This document shows, piece after piece, positions 1-8,005 of a stretch of 64,000 bases of DNA. The stretch spans positions 4,107 to 68,106 of the forward strand of contig CAZGOQ010000002.1 of NCBI GenBank assembly GCA_964527315.1. The letters run 5' to 3'. How positions within the stretch are numbered: the stretch's first letter is position 1; each line of letters begins with the position of its first letter. A model generated the notes under the pieces. The model was given only the letters and a program-made list of their open reading frames with translations, made no database searches and was not told the DNA's origin. Position numbers and translations under genes: made by a program. The DNA comes from HGM13006 sp964527315 (GTDB lineage: Bacteria; Bacillota; Clostridia; Oscillospirales; Oscillospiraceae).

Positions 1-138
1 TTGTTTCAAAAAGCGATCCCCATTGCAGCGAAAACGCTGGAAAATTTCTTCGCGTGCGTTCAGCGGGAACTGCCCCTGACCGGGCCGTTGGACGTTGATT
101 TTTCAGGAAGTGAGGTGGAGGGAATTGGTGTACATTGA
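1..138 (+). CDS. C-terminal end of an unidentified protein (5' partial)
   Basis: An open frame runs from base 1 and stops at TGA 136-138, giving 45 residues. The composition looks like a real protein end (it contains AIPIAAKTLENFFACV and closes in VEGIGVH). It overlaps the best start of the next gene, GTG at 128, by about 11 bases, which suggests translational coupling. The gene begins outside the window, so I do not recognise the family. The neighbouring nitroreductase makes a redox or flavoprotein partner possible, but that is only inference. Confidence 0.5.
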   Translation: MFQKAIPIAAKTLENFFACVQRELPLTGPLDVDFSGSEVEGIGVH

Positions 139-904
139 TACGGACAAATGCATCGGTTGCCTGACCTGCCTGCGGCTATGCCCCATGGGCGTGTTTGTTG
201 CGGGAGAACGGACGCCGGGGATCCATCCGCGTCGCCGGTGCATCCAATGTATGCACTGCGCGGGAGCCTGTCCCCAAAAGGCGATCCGTTTTGAAGCGTT
301 GGAGGAGGAAGCGGTTTATCCGCAGCTGTCCGGCAGATTTTTGGAGGATCTGATCCGCTCACGCCGTTCCATTCGGCATTTTTCCAAAACGCTGCCCGAT
401 CAGGCGGTGATCGAATATGCGCTGCATACGGCAGCCTATGCGCCCAGCGGAAAGAATCAGCGGGTCTACCGGTTTACGGTGGTTTGGGGTTCGGAGCAAG
501 TGGAAGCGTTGCGGGATCTGTGTCTGCATTTCTGCCGGGAGTTCGGCGAAGCGCCGGAATTGCCGAAGCTGTTTGAGAAAGGGATGGATCTGCTGACCTG
601 CGGCGCACCCTGCATGATCGTGGCCTGGAGTCCGGAGGATGCGCTGAACCCGGTGCTTGACCCGGCGGTGGCCATGGCGCAGCTGGAACTGCTGCTGGTG
701 GAACAGGGACTGGGAACCTGCTGGGGCGGCTATCTGCGGCAGGTCAGCGACCGGTTTGTGGAAATTCGCCGATGGCTGGGATTGCCGGAGGACTGCCGTG
801 TGCGCTGTGCGCTGATGGTGGGCAAAGCCCAGGGAGAGAAATACATCAACCCGGTTTGGCGGCCCAAGGCGGAAATTGTTTGGCGAAAAGGGGAGAAAGC
901 TTGA
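128..904 (+). CDS. Nitroreductase-family protein with N-terminal 2x[4Fe-4S] ferredoxin domain
   Basis: The N-terminal 60 residues carry two ferredoxin cysteine clusters, CIGCLTCLRLCP and CIQCMHCAGACP, each able to bind a [4Fe-4S] centre. From about residue 75 the protein is an FMN-dependent nitroreductase (RRSIRHF, then APSGKNQ, and GTCWGGYL near the C-terminus). Such fusions pass electrons from ferredoxin-type carriers to FMN and reduce nitro, quinone or ene substrates; the substrate here is unknown. The frame is open from TTG 95, but a strong purine-rich ribosome site at 114-121 fits GTG 128 (start VYIDTDKCIGC). The stop overlaps the next ATG by one base, so the two genes are coupled. Confidence 0.85.
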   Translation: MYIDTDKCIGCLTCLRLCPMGVFVAGERTPGIHPRRRCIQCMHCAGACPQKAIRFEALEEEAVYPQLSGRFLEDLIRSRRSIRHFSKTLPDQAVIEYALHTAAYAPSGKNQRVYRFTVVWGSEQVEALRDLCLHFCREFGEAPELPKLFEKGMDLLTCGAPCMIVAWSPEDALNPVLDPAVAMAQLELLLVEQGLGTCWGGYLRQVSDRFVEIRRWLGLPEDCRVRCALMVGKAQGEKYINPVWRPKAEIVWRKGEKA

Positions 905-1134
905 TGGAACGCACGGTGACGCCAGGTCAAAAATATCGACACTTTAAGGGAAAGCTTTATCAGGTCGTATGCCTTGCAAAGCATTCCGAAACAGGGGAGA
1001 TGCTTGTGATCTATCAGGCGCTTTATGGAGATTATGGAGTATACGCCCGCTCAATGGAGATGTTTCTGAGCGAGGTGGATCACAACAAATACCCCGAAAT
1101 ATCCCGGAAATTTCGGTTTGAATTGATTCCGTAA
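904..1134 (+). CDS. DUF1653 family small protein
   Basis: This 76-residue protein matches the DUF1653 pattern: a PGQKYRHFKGKLYQVV start, a middle stretch about a 'current' or 'age' of the sample (GEMLVIYQALYGDYG) and a conserved RSMEMFLSEVD segment. The family is small, cytosolic and functionally uncharacterised. The ATG overlaps the stop of the ferredoxin-nitroreductase gene (TGATG), so translation is probably coupled. Upstream ATG codons in the same frame would lie inside the nitroreductase gene and have no ribosome site. Confidence 0.8.
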   Translation: MERTVTPGQKYRHFKGKLYQVVCLAKHSETGEMLVIYQALYGDYGVYARSMEMFLSEVDHNKYPEISRKFRFELIP

Positions 1135-1208
1135 GACGAAAAATCACGTATTTTTGTATAAATTTCCCGGAAAATTGAAAATAATTTTCCGTTTTCGACG
1201 GAAAACCC

Positions 1209-1236
1209 TTGAAAATCCTGTGATTTCGTGTATAAT
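1209..1236 (+). promoter_or_regulatory. Sigma-A type promoter of the lysozyme-SLH gene
   Basis: TTGAAA at 1209-1214 and TATAAT at 1231-1236 are separated by 16 bases. This places the transcript start about 40 bases before the ATG at 1282, whose ribosome site is CAGGAGGA. Confidence 0.7.
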
Positions 1237-1281
1237 AAAAGTGACAAATTCGTTACAAAAACGAAAACAACAGGAGGAACT

Positions 1282-2433
1282 ATGAGAGAAATCAAAAAAA
1301 TGATTTGTATATTGCCTGTTTTGGCAATATGCGCGTGTTTGACGCTGACAGTATGCGCAAATGATTCATTTCAGGCGCATACCTCCAGCAATCAACTCAT
1401 AGCGATCATTGCGGCGCATGAGGGCTTTGTGGCGGAACCTATGACGGACGCGACCGGTACATACATTGGCTACGGCTCGCAGTATTCTGACGCGGTGGCT
1501 TTGTTCGGCGAGGGCTGTGAACCGATCACCGAGGAACAGGCCGCGGAACTGACCCGCCATCAGCTGGACGCGATTGACACGGCGCTGAATCAATTTCTCG
1601 AAGCAAACGCTATTGTTGTCAATCAGAATCAATATGATGCGCTGGCGGACTTTACATATGGCGTGGGCATTGGCTGGATCGCTTATGTCAATGCGGACGA
1701 TGGCACATGGTGCAAGCTGAAGATCATGCTGTTGGACGAGCCTTCCACTTGGACAGAAGAGCGGGTCCGGGAGGCCTTTGGTACCTGGGTCTATGCCGGC
1801 GGTGTCAAACTTGAAGCGCTGGTGCGGGTCCGGGCTATGGAAGCGGAGTTGTTTTTAACGCCGGATAGTCAGGAACCGGGGCTGCCAGAGCCAATATTCT
1901 CTGACGTAACTGCGGAGGACTGGTTTTATGATTCGGTGACCGCAGCGAAGGAACTGGGCCTGATGAACGGCAATGGAGACGGTACCTTTTCACCGAATCA
2001 GGCGATGACCAGGGCCGAACTGGTCGTTGCGCTGGCCAACTTTGCCGGCGCAAACCTCAACGCCTGCCAAGCTGCGGATTTTACAGATGTTCCGAACACC
2101 TGGTATACTGCCGCAGTGGCTTGGGCCTCCGATATGGGCTATGTCACTGGCTATGAGGACGGAACATTCCAACCCATGGCGGCGGTCACCAGAGAGCAGA
2201 TATGCTGCGTTTTGGCCCGGTATCTCCGGGAACAGAATATTTCGGTCAGGACGCCCAGTGTCAACTTCCTGGATAAAGATGAGATCAGCGATTATGCGGA
2301 GTTGGACGTTGCCTATTGTTCCGCGTTGGGAATCGTCACCGGCAGAACAGACGGCAGCTTTGAGCCAAAGTCCGGCGCCAGCCGGGCGGAAGCAGCCGCC
2401 ATGCTGGTCCGTATGGCGGCAATTGCAGAATAA
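1282..2433 (+). CDS. Secreted GH24-like lysozyme with three SLH domains
   Basis: The 383-residue product starts with a signal peptide (basic MREIKK, then a hydrophobic run to about residue 26). Residues about 36-200 resemble phage T4-type lysozymes: Glu47 in AAHEGF and Asp56 in TDATG keep the nine-residue spacing of the catalytic Glu/Asp pair, followed by IGYG. The conserved threonine before IGYG is a tyrosine here and the usual following His is Ser, so activity is not assured. Residues about 212-383 form three S-layer homology repeats (FSDV, FTDV and FLDKDE starts) that anchor proteins to secondary wall polymer. Likely role: wall-bound muramidase or muramyl-binding protein. Confidence 0.8.
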   Translation: MREIKKMICILPVLAICACLTLTVCANDSFQAHTSSNQLIAIIAAHEGFVAEPMTDATGTYIGYGSQYSDAVALFGEGCEPITEEQAAELTRHQLDAIDTALNQFLEANAIVVNQNQYDALADFTYGVGIGWIAYVNADDGTWCKLKIMLLDEPSTWTEERVREAFGTWVYAGGVKLEALVRVRAMEAELFLTPDSQEPGLPEPIFSDVTAEDWFYDSVTAAKELGLMNGNGDGTFSPNQAMTRAELVVALANFAGANLNACQAADFTDVPNTWYTAAVAWASDMGYVTGYEDGTFQPMAAVTREQICCVLARYLREQNISVRTPSVNFLDKDEISDYAELDVAYCSALGIVTGRTDGSFEPKSGASRAEAAAMLVRMAAIAE

Positions 2434-2458
2434 TATAAAAACGGGAGCGCGTTACGGA

Positions 2459-2592
2459 GTGCAATTTTTGCAGAAATTGCTCACGCTCACCCAAAAGATT
2501 AGAAACAGCGGGAGAAATCACGAAAACTTGTGATTTCTCCCGCGTCAATATCCGGTCAAATTTGTGAAAAGTCTATTTTGCAGCGCGCCCCT
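2459..2592. repeat. Dispersed palindromic element, copy 1
   Basis: The core is a perfect 14-bp inverted repeat GCGGGAGAAATCAC (2508-2521) and its complement (2530-2543) around an 8-base loop. About 45 bases on each side are shared with copies near 19.99 and 31.75 kb. On the minus strand the hairpin is followed by a T-rich stretch (TGTTTCTAATCTTTTGG), so it could terminate the minus-strand gene at 2573-2926. Its right end overlaps that gene's last codons. Confidence 0.75.
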
Positions 2593-2926
2593 TTTGTGTC
2601 TGTTCATTTTTTGGGAACCGCCGGCGGAGTTCGGCGGCAACGGCCGCAATCCAGCCCCTGACCTTCTCCACGTCCTCCAGTGTCATGCTGTTCGCGTCAT
2701 AGTGGAAACAGCAGTCGTCGGTGACGCATTCGCTGCTCATGCGAACCAGCAGGCCATCTTTTCGAAAGGAACCGTCTACGCACATACTGTCCACGCCGTA
2801 GGTAATATGTTCCGGGGTCAAAAGTTCTTTGATGATATCGTACATGGCGTAAAAATCGGTTTCGCCGCTGTAGCCGGTCACCGCTACCAGGACTGAACCG
2901 TTTTTCAGATTGATTTCTTCTGTCAT
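2573..2926 (-). CDS. Hypothetical 117-residue cytosolic protein
   Basis: I do not recognise this family. The product is soluble, acidic in the middle, and contains VLVAVTGYSGETDFYAMYD near the N-terminus and CVTDDCCFHYDANSM further on. It has no signal peptide or membrane segment and ends in a basic tail. The ATG at 2926 has GGAGG seven bases upstream; a longer frame to 2995 lacks a ribosome site. It is convergent with the lysozyme gene and its 3' end lies within palindromic element copy 1. Confidence 0.65.
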   Translation of the reverse strand: MTEEINLKNGSVLVAVTGYSGETDFYAMYDIIKELLTPEHITYGVDSMCVDGSFRKDGLLVRMSSECVTDDCCFHYDANSMTLEDVEKVRGWIAAVAAELRRRFPKNEQTQKGRAAK

Positions 2927-3006
2927 GGTTCCGCCTCCAAATTTTGTTTGTCTTATCTTAACACAAAAGCGGCGGATTGCATAGCAAAACTTCATAGGAA
3001 GAAGAA

Positions 3007-3035
3007 TTGAAATTTGCGAGAACCTGTGCTAAACT
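3007..3035 (+). promoter_or_regulatory. Promoter of the lipid kinase gene
   Basis: TTGAAA (3007-3012) and TAAACT (3030-3035) are spaced by 17 bases, ending about 38 bases before the ATG at 3073. Confidence 0.55.
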
Positions 3036-3072
3036 ACAAGGACATTACAGCAGAGGATGGAGGAAGCCTTGA

Positions 3073-3966
3073 ATGAAAAAAATGCTGTTTTTTGTCAATC
3101 CTGCCGCCGGCAAGGAAGAAATGCGCTATCAGCTGATGGATGTGATTTCCTATTTTACGGCAAACGGCTATGATGTTCTGTGCCATCCCACCCAGAAGCC
3201 GAGGGATATCTGCGAGTTTCTCGGAGCGCGGGGCGAAGAGTTTGATATAGTAGTTTCCTGCGGCGGAGACGGAACGCTGAACGAAACCGTCACCGGGCTG
3301 ATGATGCTGGAACAGCGGCCTCTTTTGGGCTACATTCCAGCAGGGACAGTCAATGATTTTGCCTCGTCCCTGAAGATTCCAAAGACCATTCGGGAGGCAG
3401 CCCATAATATCATTGAGGGAGCGCCCGTTGCAGTGGATATGTGCGGGTTTAACGACCAATATTTTACCTATGTGGCGGCCTTTGGAGCGTTCACCAAGGT
3501 CAGCTATGAAACGTCTCACGCCAGTAAACAGGCGCTGGGCCGTGCTGCTTACATTTTGGAGGGCATCCGGTCGCTCTCGGATATCCGCCCCATCCATGTG
3601 GTGGCAGAAACAAGGGACACCATTATTGAGGACGATGTGATTCTGGGCATGGTCACCAACGCTACCTCTGTGGGTGGCTTCAAGGCTTTGGACGATTCTA
3701 TCGTGAAAATGGACGATGGGCTCAATGAGATCGTGCTGGTCAAGGCGCCCAGGGGATTGGCGGACTATAATGCCATTATCGCCAGCGTCATTGCCCGGGA
3801 TTTTAAGCCGGATCATTTTCATATTTTGCAGTCCGACGCGGTAACGCTGGAGTTTGATGAGTCGGTATCCTGGACGCTGGACGGAGAATACGGCGGTACC
3901 GTTGCCAAAGCGGAGGTCACAAATATTCCCACGCCCATTCAAATTATGGCGCCGGCCGGAAACTGA
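3073..3966 (+). CDS. Diacylglycerol kinase-family lipid kinase (YegS/DgkB-like)
   Basis: The 297-residue protein begins with FFVNPAAGK, followed by the nucleotide-binding signature SCGGDGTLNE near residue 63 and a PAGTVNDFA motif near residue 90, the standard order of the DAGK catalytic domain. The C-terminal half has the beta-sandwich pattern of YegS/DgkB enzymes, ending in a SVSWTLDGEYGG segment. These kinases use ATP to phosphorylate diacylglycerol or related lipids at the inner membrane face and feed phospholipid recycling. It is monocistronic. The exact lipid substrate cannot be told from sequence. Confidence 0.88.
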   Translation: MKKMLFFVNPAAGKEEMRYQLMDVISYFTANGYDVLCHPTQKPRDICEFLGARGEEFDIVVSCGGDGTLNETVTGLMMLEQRPLLGYIPAGTVNDFASSLKIPKTIREAAHNIIEGAPVAVDMCGFNDQYFTYVAAFGAFTKVSYETSHASKQALGRAAYILEGIRSLSDIRPIHVVAETRDTIIEDDVILGMVTNATSVGGFKALDDSIVKMDDGLNEIVLVKAPRGLADYNAIIASVIARDFKPDHFHILQSDAVTLEFDESVSWTLDGEYGGTVAKAEVTNIPTPIQIMAPAGN

Positions 3967-4158
3967 CGGCGCCCAGAGAATAGAACATGACAAGGAGATC
4001 CTTTTGATCGAATTCCCAATGCTGCAACCGTGTTCAATCTCCACGGGGAGAGATTTCAGAGGGAACGCCCCGAGGCATACGATTGCAGGTCTTTTCTGAT
4101 TCTATGATCTGCTGCTTGTGGCCGCATTGTGACCGCCATGTAAAAGCGTTATCTGCTA

Positions 4159-4187
4159 TTGACAGATGACAGAAATAGTGATATGAT
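4159..4187 (+). promoter_or_regulatory. Promoter of the marR-MATE operon
   Basis: A consensus TTGACA (4159-4164), 17-base spacer and TATGAT (4182-4187) lie about 55 bases before the MarR ATG. Confidence 0.75.
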
Positions 4188-4192
4188 TTAGT

Positions 4193-4216
4193 TCGCAAGC
4201 GATACTTCGCTTGCGA
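4193..4216. promoter_or_regulatory. Palindrome at the transcript start, likely MarR operator
   Basis: TCGCAAGCGA, a 4-base centre and its complement TCGCTTGCGA form a perfect 10-bp inverted repeat beginning about where transcription would start. Its position just after the -10 box suits an autorepressor site for the MarR protein; it could also fold as a leader hairpin. Confidence 0.5.
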
Positions 4217-4242
4217 TTTGTATTGTTTTCGGAGGTTACTAA

Positions 4243-4689
4243 ATGATAGAGGTTTCTCAATTCAAGACAGCAACTAAGCTGGTTCAGCTTGGAAATGCCG
4301 TTACCTATTTCAGAAACACGAAAGAGAAGGAAATCGGTCTGACATCTGTCCAGAGCGACGCTATGCGCGCGATTTTAGAGAATCCGGGAATCACCGCCGT
4401 GATGTTGAAGGAAAAAATGAAGTTATCACAGTCCACTATGGCCGGTATCCTGTCCCGTTTGGAGCATAAGGGAATTATCATGAAATCGGCGGATAAAAAC
4501 GACAGGAGAAAAGCTGTTCTTTCCGCTACAAAGCTTGGGGAAGAACTGGCGGAATCCTTAAAGATTACCGCGCTCGAAACGCAGCAGGAACTTACGGCGG
4601 GAATGAACGAGGAAGAAAAAATAGAATTTGACAGGCTTCTGCAAATAGCTCTTGACAATATGCACGCAATTCGTGCAGGAAAGGAATGA
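4243..4689 (+). CDS. MarR-family transcriptional regulator
   Basis: This 148-residue protein has the winged-helix layout of MarR repressors: helix-turn-helix in about residues 45-70 (MLKEKMKLSQSTMAGILSRL) and the wing signature ADKNDRRKAVLS near residue 87, flanked by dimerisation helices. The ATG follows a CGGAGG ribosome site. It lies 7 bases upstream of a MATE exporter gene and probably controls it, with a small ligand such as an antimicrobial relieving repression. A palindrome at the transcript start is a plausible operator. Confidence 0.85.
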   Translation: MIEVSQFKTATKLVQLGNAVTYFRNTKEKEIGLTSVQSDAMRAILENPGITAVMLKEKMKLSQSTMAGILSRLEHKGIIMKSADKNDRRKAVLSATKLGEELAESLKITALETQQELTAGMNEEEKIEFDRLLQIALDNMHAIRAGKE

Positions 4690-4696
4690 ACGATTT

Positions 4697-6067
4697 ATGG
4701 ATAATAACACTGAAATCTTCGAAACCATGCCGGTAGGCAAGGCGCTTGCAAAGCTTGCGATACCGACCATTATCAGCCAGCTGATCACTATGATCTACAA
4801 TCTGGCCGACACCTTCTTTGTTGGGCAGACAAACGATCCGCTCAAGGTCGCCGCCGTATCGGTAGCAAGCGTGCTGTTCTTTTTGCTGACCGCATGGGCG
4901 AATCTGTTTGGAATCGGCGGAGGAAGCCTGATGTCCCAGCTGATGGGGCAGAAAGACGAGCAGGGCGCAAAAGAAGCCTGCGCGGTCAGTATGTATGGCA
5001 CAATTATCATCTCTGGAATTTACGCCCTGCTGTGCTTTGTTCTGAGGAAACCGTTGCTGAGTTTGGTGGGCGCAACGGAGAACACGATTGATTACGCGGC
5101 GTCTTACACGCTGTTCGCGATTGTGATTGGCGGCGTTCCCGCGACCATGTGTATGGCGATGTCCCATCTTTTACGAAATGCCGGTTATGCGAGACAGGCC
5201 GGCTTCGGCGTCGGGATGGGCGGTGTTTTGAACATCGTGCTTGACCCGCTCTTCATGTTCGTCATCCTGCCGGAGGGAAACGAGGCCGCCGGAGCGGCGA
5301 TTGCCACGATGCTTTCCAACATAATCGCTATGATTTACTGCGCGGTGGTTTTTTTCCGCCTGCGGAAGAAGTCGGTCCTCTCCTTTTCACCACGCAACGC
5401 CATTCACGGCGCGAAGCGGCTGGGCAGGATTCTGGTAATTGGTCTACCGTCTGCTGTCAGCAGCTTCCTTGTCAGTATCACGATTATGATCACAAACGGT
5501 CTGTACGCCACCTACAGCGACACGGCAGTGGCTGCCAACGGGATTTTCAAAAAGCTTGAAATGCTCCCGCTGAACGTAAGCGTTGGCTTGTGCCAGGGCC
5601 TGATCCCCCTGGTGGCCTATAATTACGCTGCCGGCAACCATACGCGCATGACGGATGCTATCCGTTGCGCTCGGAACGCAGGCCTGATCTTTAACCTGAT
5701 CTGCCTTGTCGTCTTTGAACTTTTTGCCAATCAGATTGCCGGACTGTTTATTGACGAACCGGAAACCGTCAAGCTGGCTGCAAATTTTGTACGGATCGGA
5801 TTCCTGGTTACGCCGATCCTGTTCTATAACAAAAAGATATGCTACACATTTCAGGCAATGGGGGATGGCGGAAAGTCCCTGCTTGTGACCCTTTGCCGGG
5901 AAGGAATCTTCAACATACCCATGCTCTTTTTGATGAACGCCATTTTTGGAATGTATGGTGTTGCCTGGACGCAGATCGTGGCGGATGGCATAACCTTGAT
6001 GATTTCGGTTTTTCTCTACCGGAACTTTGTGAAAAAGCTGAAAAAGCATAACGGCAGTCCGACGTAA
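4697..6067 (+). CDS. MATE-family multidrug efflux transporter
   Basis: The 456-residue protein has about twelve membrane segments in two homologous halves, with MATE landmarks such as IPTIISQLITMIYNLADTFF near the N-terminus and LGDPLFM-like and GMGGVLNIVLDPLF segments. MATE proteins export drugs or metabolites across the inner membrane using Na+ or H+. The ATG at 4697 was preferred over an upstream in-frame TTG that overlaps marR. It forms an operon with the MarR regulator. Confidence 0.9.
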   Translation: MDNNTEIFETMPVGKALAKLAIPTIISQLITMIYNLADTFFVGQTNDPLKVAAVSVASVLFFLLTAWANLFGIGGGSLMSQLMGQKDEQGAKEACAVSMYGTIIISGIYALLCFVLRKPLLSLVGATENTIDYAASYTLFAIVIGGVPATMCMAMSHLLRNAGYARQAGFGVGMGGVLNIVLDPLFMFVILPEGNEAAGAAIATMLSNIIAMIYCAVVFFRLRKKSVLSFSPRNAIHGAKRLGRILVIGLPSAVSSFLVSITIMITNGLYATYSDTAVAANGIFKKLEMLPLNVSVGLCQGLIPLVAYNYAAGNHTRMTDAIRCARNAGLIFNLICLVVFELFANQIAGLFIDEPETVKLAANFVRIGFLVTPILFYNKKICYTFQAMGDGGKSLLVTLCREGIFNIPMLFLMNAIFGMYGVAWTQIVADGITLMISVFLYRNFVKKLKKHNGSPT

Positions 6068-6243
6068 AAAAGTCCGCATATTTTTTGGTTCCAGCCCGGC
6101 GGGGAAAACGCAAACGAGCCTGATCGGATAACCGGCGCCCCGGTATCTGAAGGTTGCAGGGAAGCCCTTATTCACAAACCGAAAATGCGTTCTGTCTGCA
6201 AATACGCACAGTTGGGCGAAAGGTATCACATGGGGGGATTGCT

Positions 6244-7146
6244 ATGAGAACGGAACATCTCGAATATTTAGTCGCGGCTGCTCGCTGTGGTTCCATGCGT
6301 CAGGCGGCTAAACGTTTATATTGTACTCAGCCTGCCATCAGCGGCGCGGTGGAATCTCTGGAAAATGAATTGGGGTTTCAGATTCTGGAACGCACCGCGT
6401 CAGGCGTGGTACCGACCGCTAAAGGCGGAATGATTATTGATGATGCGGAACAGATTGTTCGTCTTATAAAGAGTTGGACGGATGAAGCGGGCAATTTGGA
6501 TGAAAAAACGGTCAGCGGTGACATTTATGCGGCAGACGCCGGTGAAATCGGTCTGACTTTTTTTCAAGATGTGGCAATGGCAATTAACAAGCGCTATCCC
6601 AAAATCATCATGCATCTTGTAGATCCGGGAAATATTTTGCAGCGAATAAACACCGGCAGGTTTCAGATCGCAGTTCTTCCCATTGTTCCGAAACACAGAC
6701 TTGCAATGGAAAATTATTTGAAACGATACCATTGGTGCATCGAAACGCTTTATGACGATAACTATAATTTGCTTGTCAACTGCAAAAATCCATTATCCCG
6801 AAAGGCCTATGTATCATTAGCGGATTTAAATGGAATGAACATTAAACTGCACGAAAGCTTTCCGTACAGGGATAGTCTCAACGTACTCAAGCCGACGACA
6901 TCCATTGAGTATGACAACGGGATTAAGATCATTACTGCGGTCTCAGAAAATAAGGCTGTCGGTATTTTCCCTCCAAGCAGGGACAGTCTGGTGCAGGCTT
7001 TTGAAGAAGCCGAACTATTTCGCACCCTGTCGTTTTATGACGTGTACTTTCCAATGCAATATTGCCTGATCTATTGGGAGCGGTTGCCGCTCCTGGCTGC
7101 AGGCAGCGTCGTGATCGATCAAATGAAGCAAAGCTTTATGAAATGA
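6244..7146 (+). CDS. LysR-family transcriptional regulator
   Basis: A 300-residue LysR-type regulator. The N-terminal winged helix is clear (MRTEHLEYLVAAARCGSMRQ, then AAKRLYCTQPAISGAVESLE) and is followed by a periplasmic-binding-like effector domain from about residue 90. The ATG at 6244 sits after GGGGGGATT; an upstream in-frame start lacks this. It precedes, in the same direction, the unknown gene at 7274 and the solute-binding lipoprotein at 8006, but a strong terminator separates them, so it may act on their promoter instead of being co-transcribed. Confidence 0.88.
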   Translation: MRTEHLEYLVAAARCGSMRQAAKRLYCTQPAISGAVESLENELGFQILERTASGVVPTAKGGMIIDDAEQIVRLIKSWTDEAGNLDEKTVSGDIYAADAGEIGLTFFQDVAMAINKRYPKIIMHLVDPGNILQRINTGRFQIAVLPIVPKHRLAMENYLKRYHWCIETLYDDNYNLLVNCKNPLSRKAYVSLADLNGMNIKLHESFPYRDSLNVLKPTTSIEYDNGIKIITAVSENKAVGIFPPSRDSLVQAFEEAELFRTLSFYDVYFPMQYCLIYWERLPLLAAGSVVIDQMKQSFMK

Positions 7147-7150
7147 ATAA

Positions 7151-7193
7151 TGCACCCTGATAAGTTCTTATTATCAGGGTGCATTATTTTTTT
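7151..7193 (+). terminator. Intrinsic terminator of the LysR gene
   Basis: TGCACCCTGATAA (7151-7163) pairs perfectly with TTATCAGGGTGCA (7171-7183), followed by TTATTTTTTTA. Confidence 0.9.
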
Positions 7194-7273
7194 ATTTCAA
7201 ATTTCGATGAGAATCTGTTTTTTTATTTTGGTCGCATTAAAATAAAATATCATGATTGTTAGGAGTGATTCAA

Positions 7274-7984
7274 ATGATAACTGGAGTTTATGCTGTTGAA
7301 GTGCAACATTTTTCGGACTTATTTCATTACGAACTACATTTGTTGCAAGAGGGGCTGACAGTCTACGGACGAATTAAGGCAAAAGATCGCAGCTGTTCTT
7401 TTTTCAACGGTACGGCACTGCAAAGCCCTGGTGAGTCTGAGGCGCATATTTTTCTATTCCGCAATGGTGAGGTTGATGACTATGTGGATGTGCGCCTTCC
7501 CAGCGGTGAAGTGGTAAATCTAAGCCCTCCGGGCGGATACCATGTCGACGGGATCCGCTTTGGCGGCACTGTTTCCGAGGATACGGTCGTCGCGACATTT
7601 ACCTTGCAGGATGCGCTGGTTATTTCTCTGAAGGGGACCAGAATCGAAGGAGAACCAGATATAAAACGCACATTTCGTACGGATACGCACCCCGGCAAAA
7701 ACCTTTACTGTACTTGCGGAACCGGCACCTGTACCCATCGTGGATTCTGTGATAGCTGTCAGATTTTTGAATTTTTGCATGCGGAGGGGATGCCGACAAT
7801 AAACAGCGCAATTCCTACTGTACCATTATGTATGACGGCCCAAACAAACAAACTCTTTGGCATTTCCAAGGACGAGGCAAAAAAGCTTTTTGCCGCACCT
7901 CCTGCCGTGGAAGTGAATGGTGAAAAGCGCCCTGCGCATGGGCCGCATCATCTCGTAGACAAAGACTATGTATACAAATTGTGA
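7274..7984 (+). CDS. Unknown 236-residue protein with a cysteine cluster
   Basis: I do not recognise this family. The product has no signal peptide or membrane span and is rich in beta-prone segments through residue 140. A compact cluster, CTCGTGTCTHRGFCDSCQ, lies near residues 137-154 and could bind zinc or an Fe-S centre. The ATG follows AGGAGTGATT. The gene lies 21 bases before a solute-binding lipoprotein gene, so the two are likely one operon. The C-terminal HGPHHLVDKDYVYKL tail is histidine-rich. A similar layout (unknown protein of about 245 residues followed by a lipoprotein) recurs at 21613-24268, without clear sequence similarity. Confidence 0.7.
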   Translation: MITGVYAVEVQHFSDLFHYELHLLQEGLTVYGRIKAKDRSCSFFNGTALQSPGESEAHIFLFRNGEVDDYVDVRLPSGEVVNLSPPGGYHVDGIRFGGTVSEDTVVATFTLQDALVISLKGTRIEGEPDIKRTFRTDTHPGKNLYCTCGTGTCTHRGFCDSCQIFEFLHAEGMPTINSAIPTVPLCMTAQTNKLFGISKDEAKKLFAAPPAVEVNGEKRPAHGPHHLVDKDYVYKL

Positions 7985-8005
7985 AAGTTTGGAAAGGAGA
8001 AAAAC

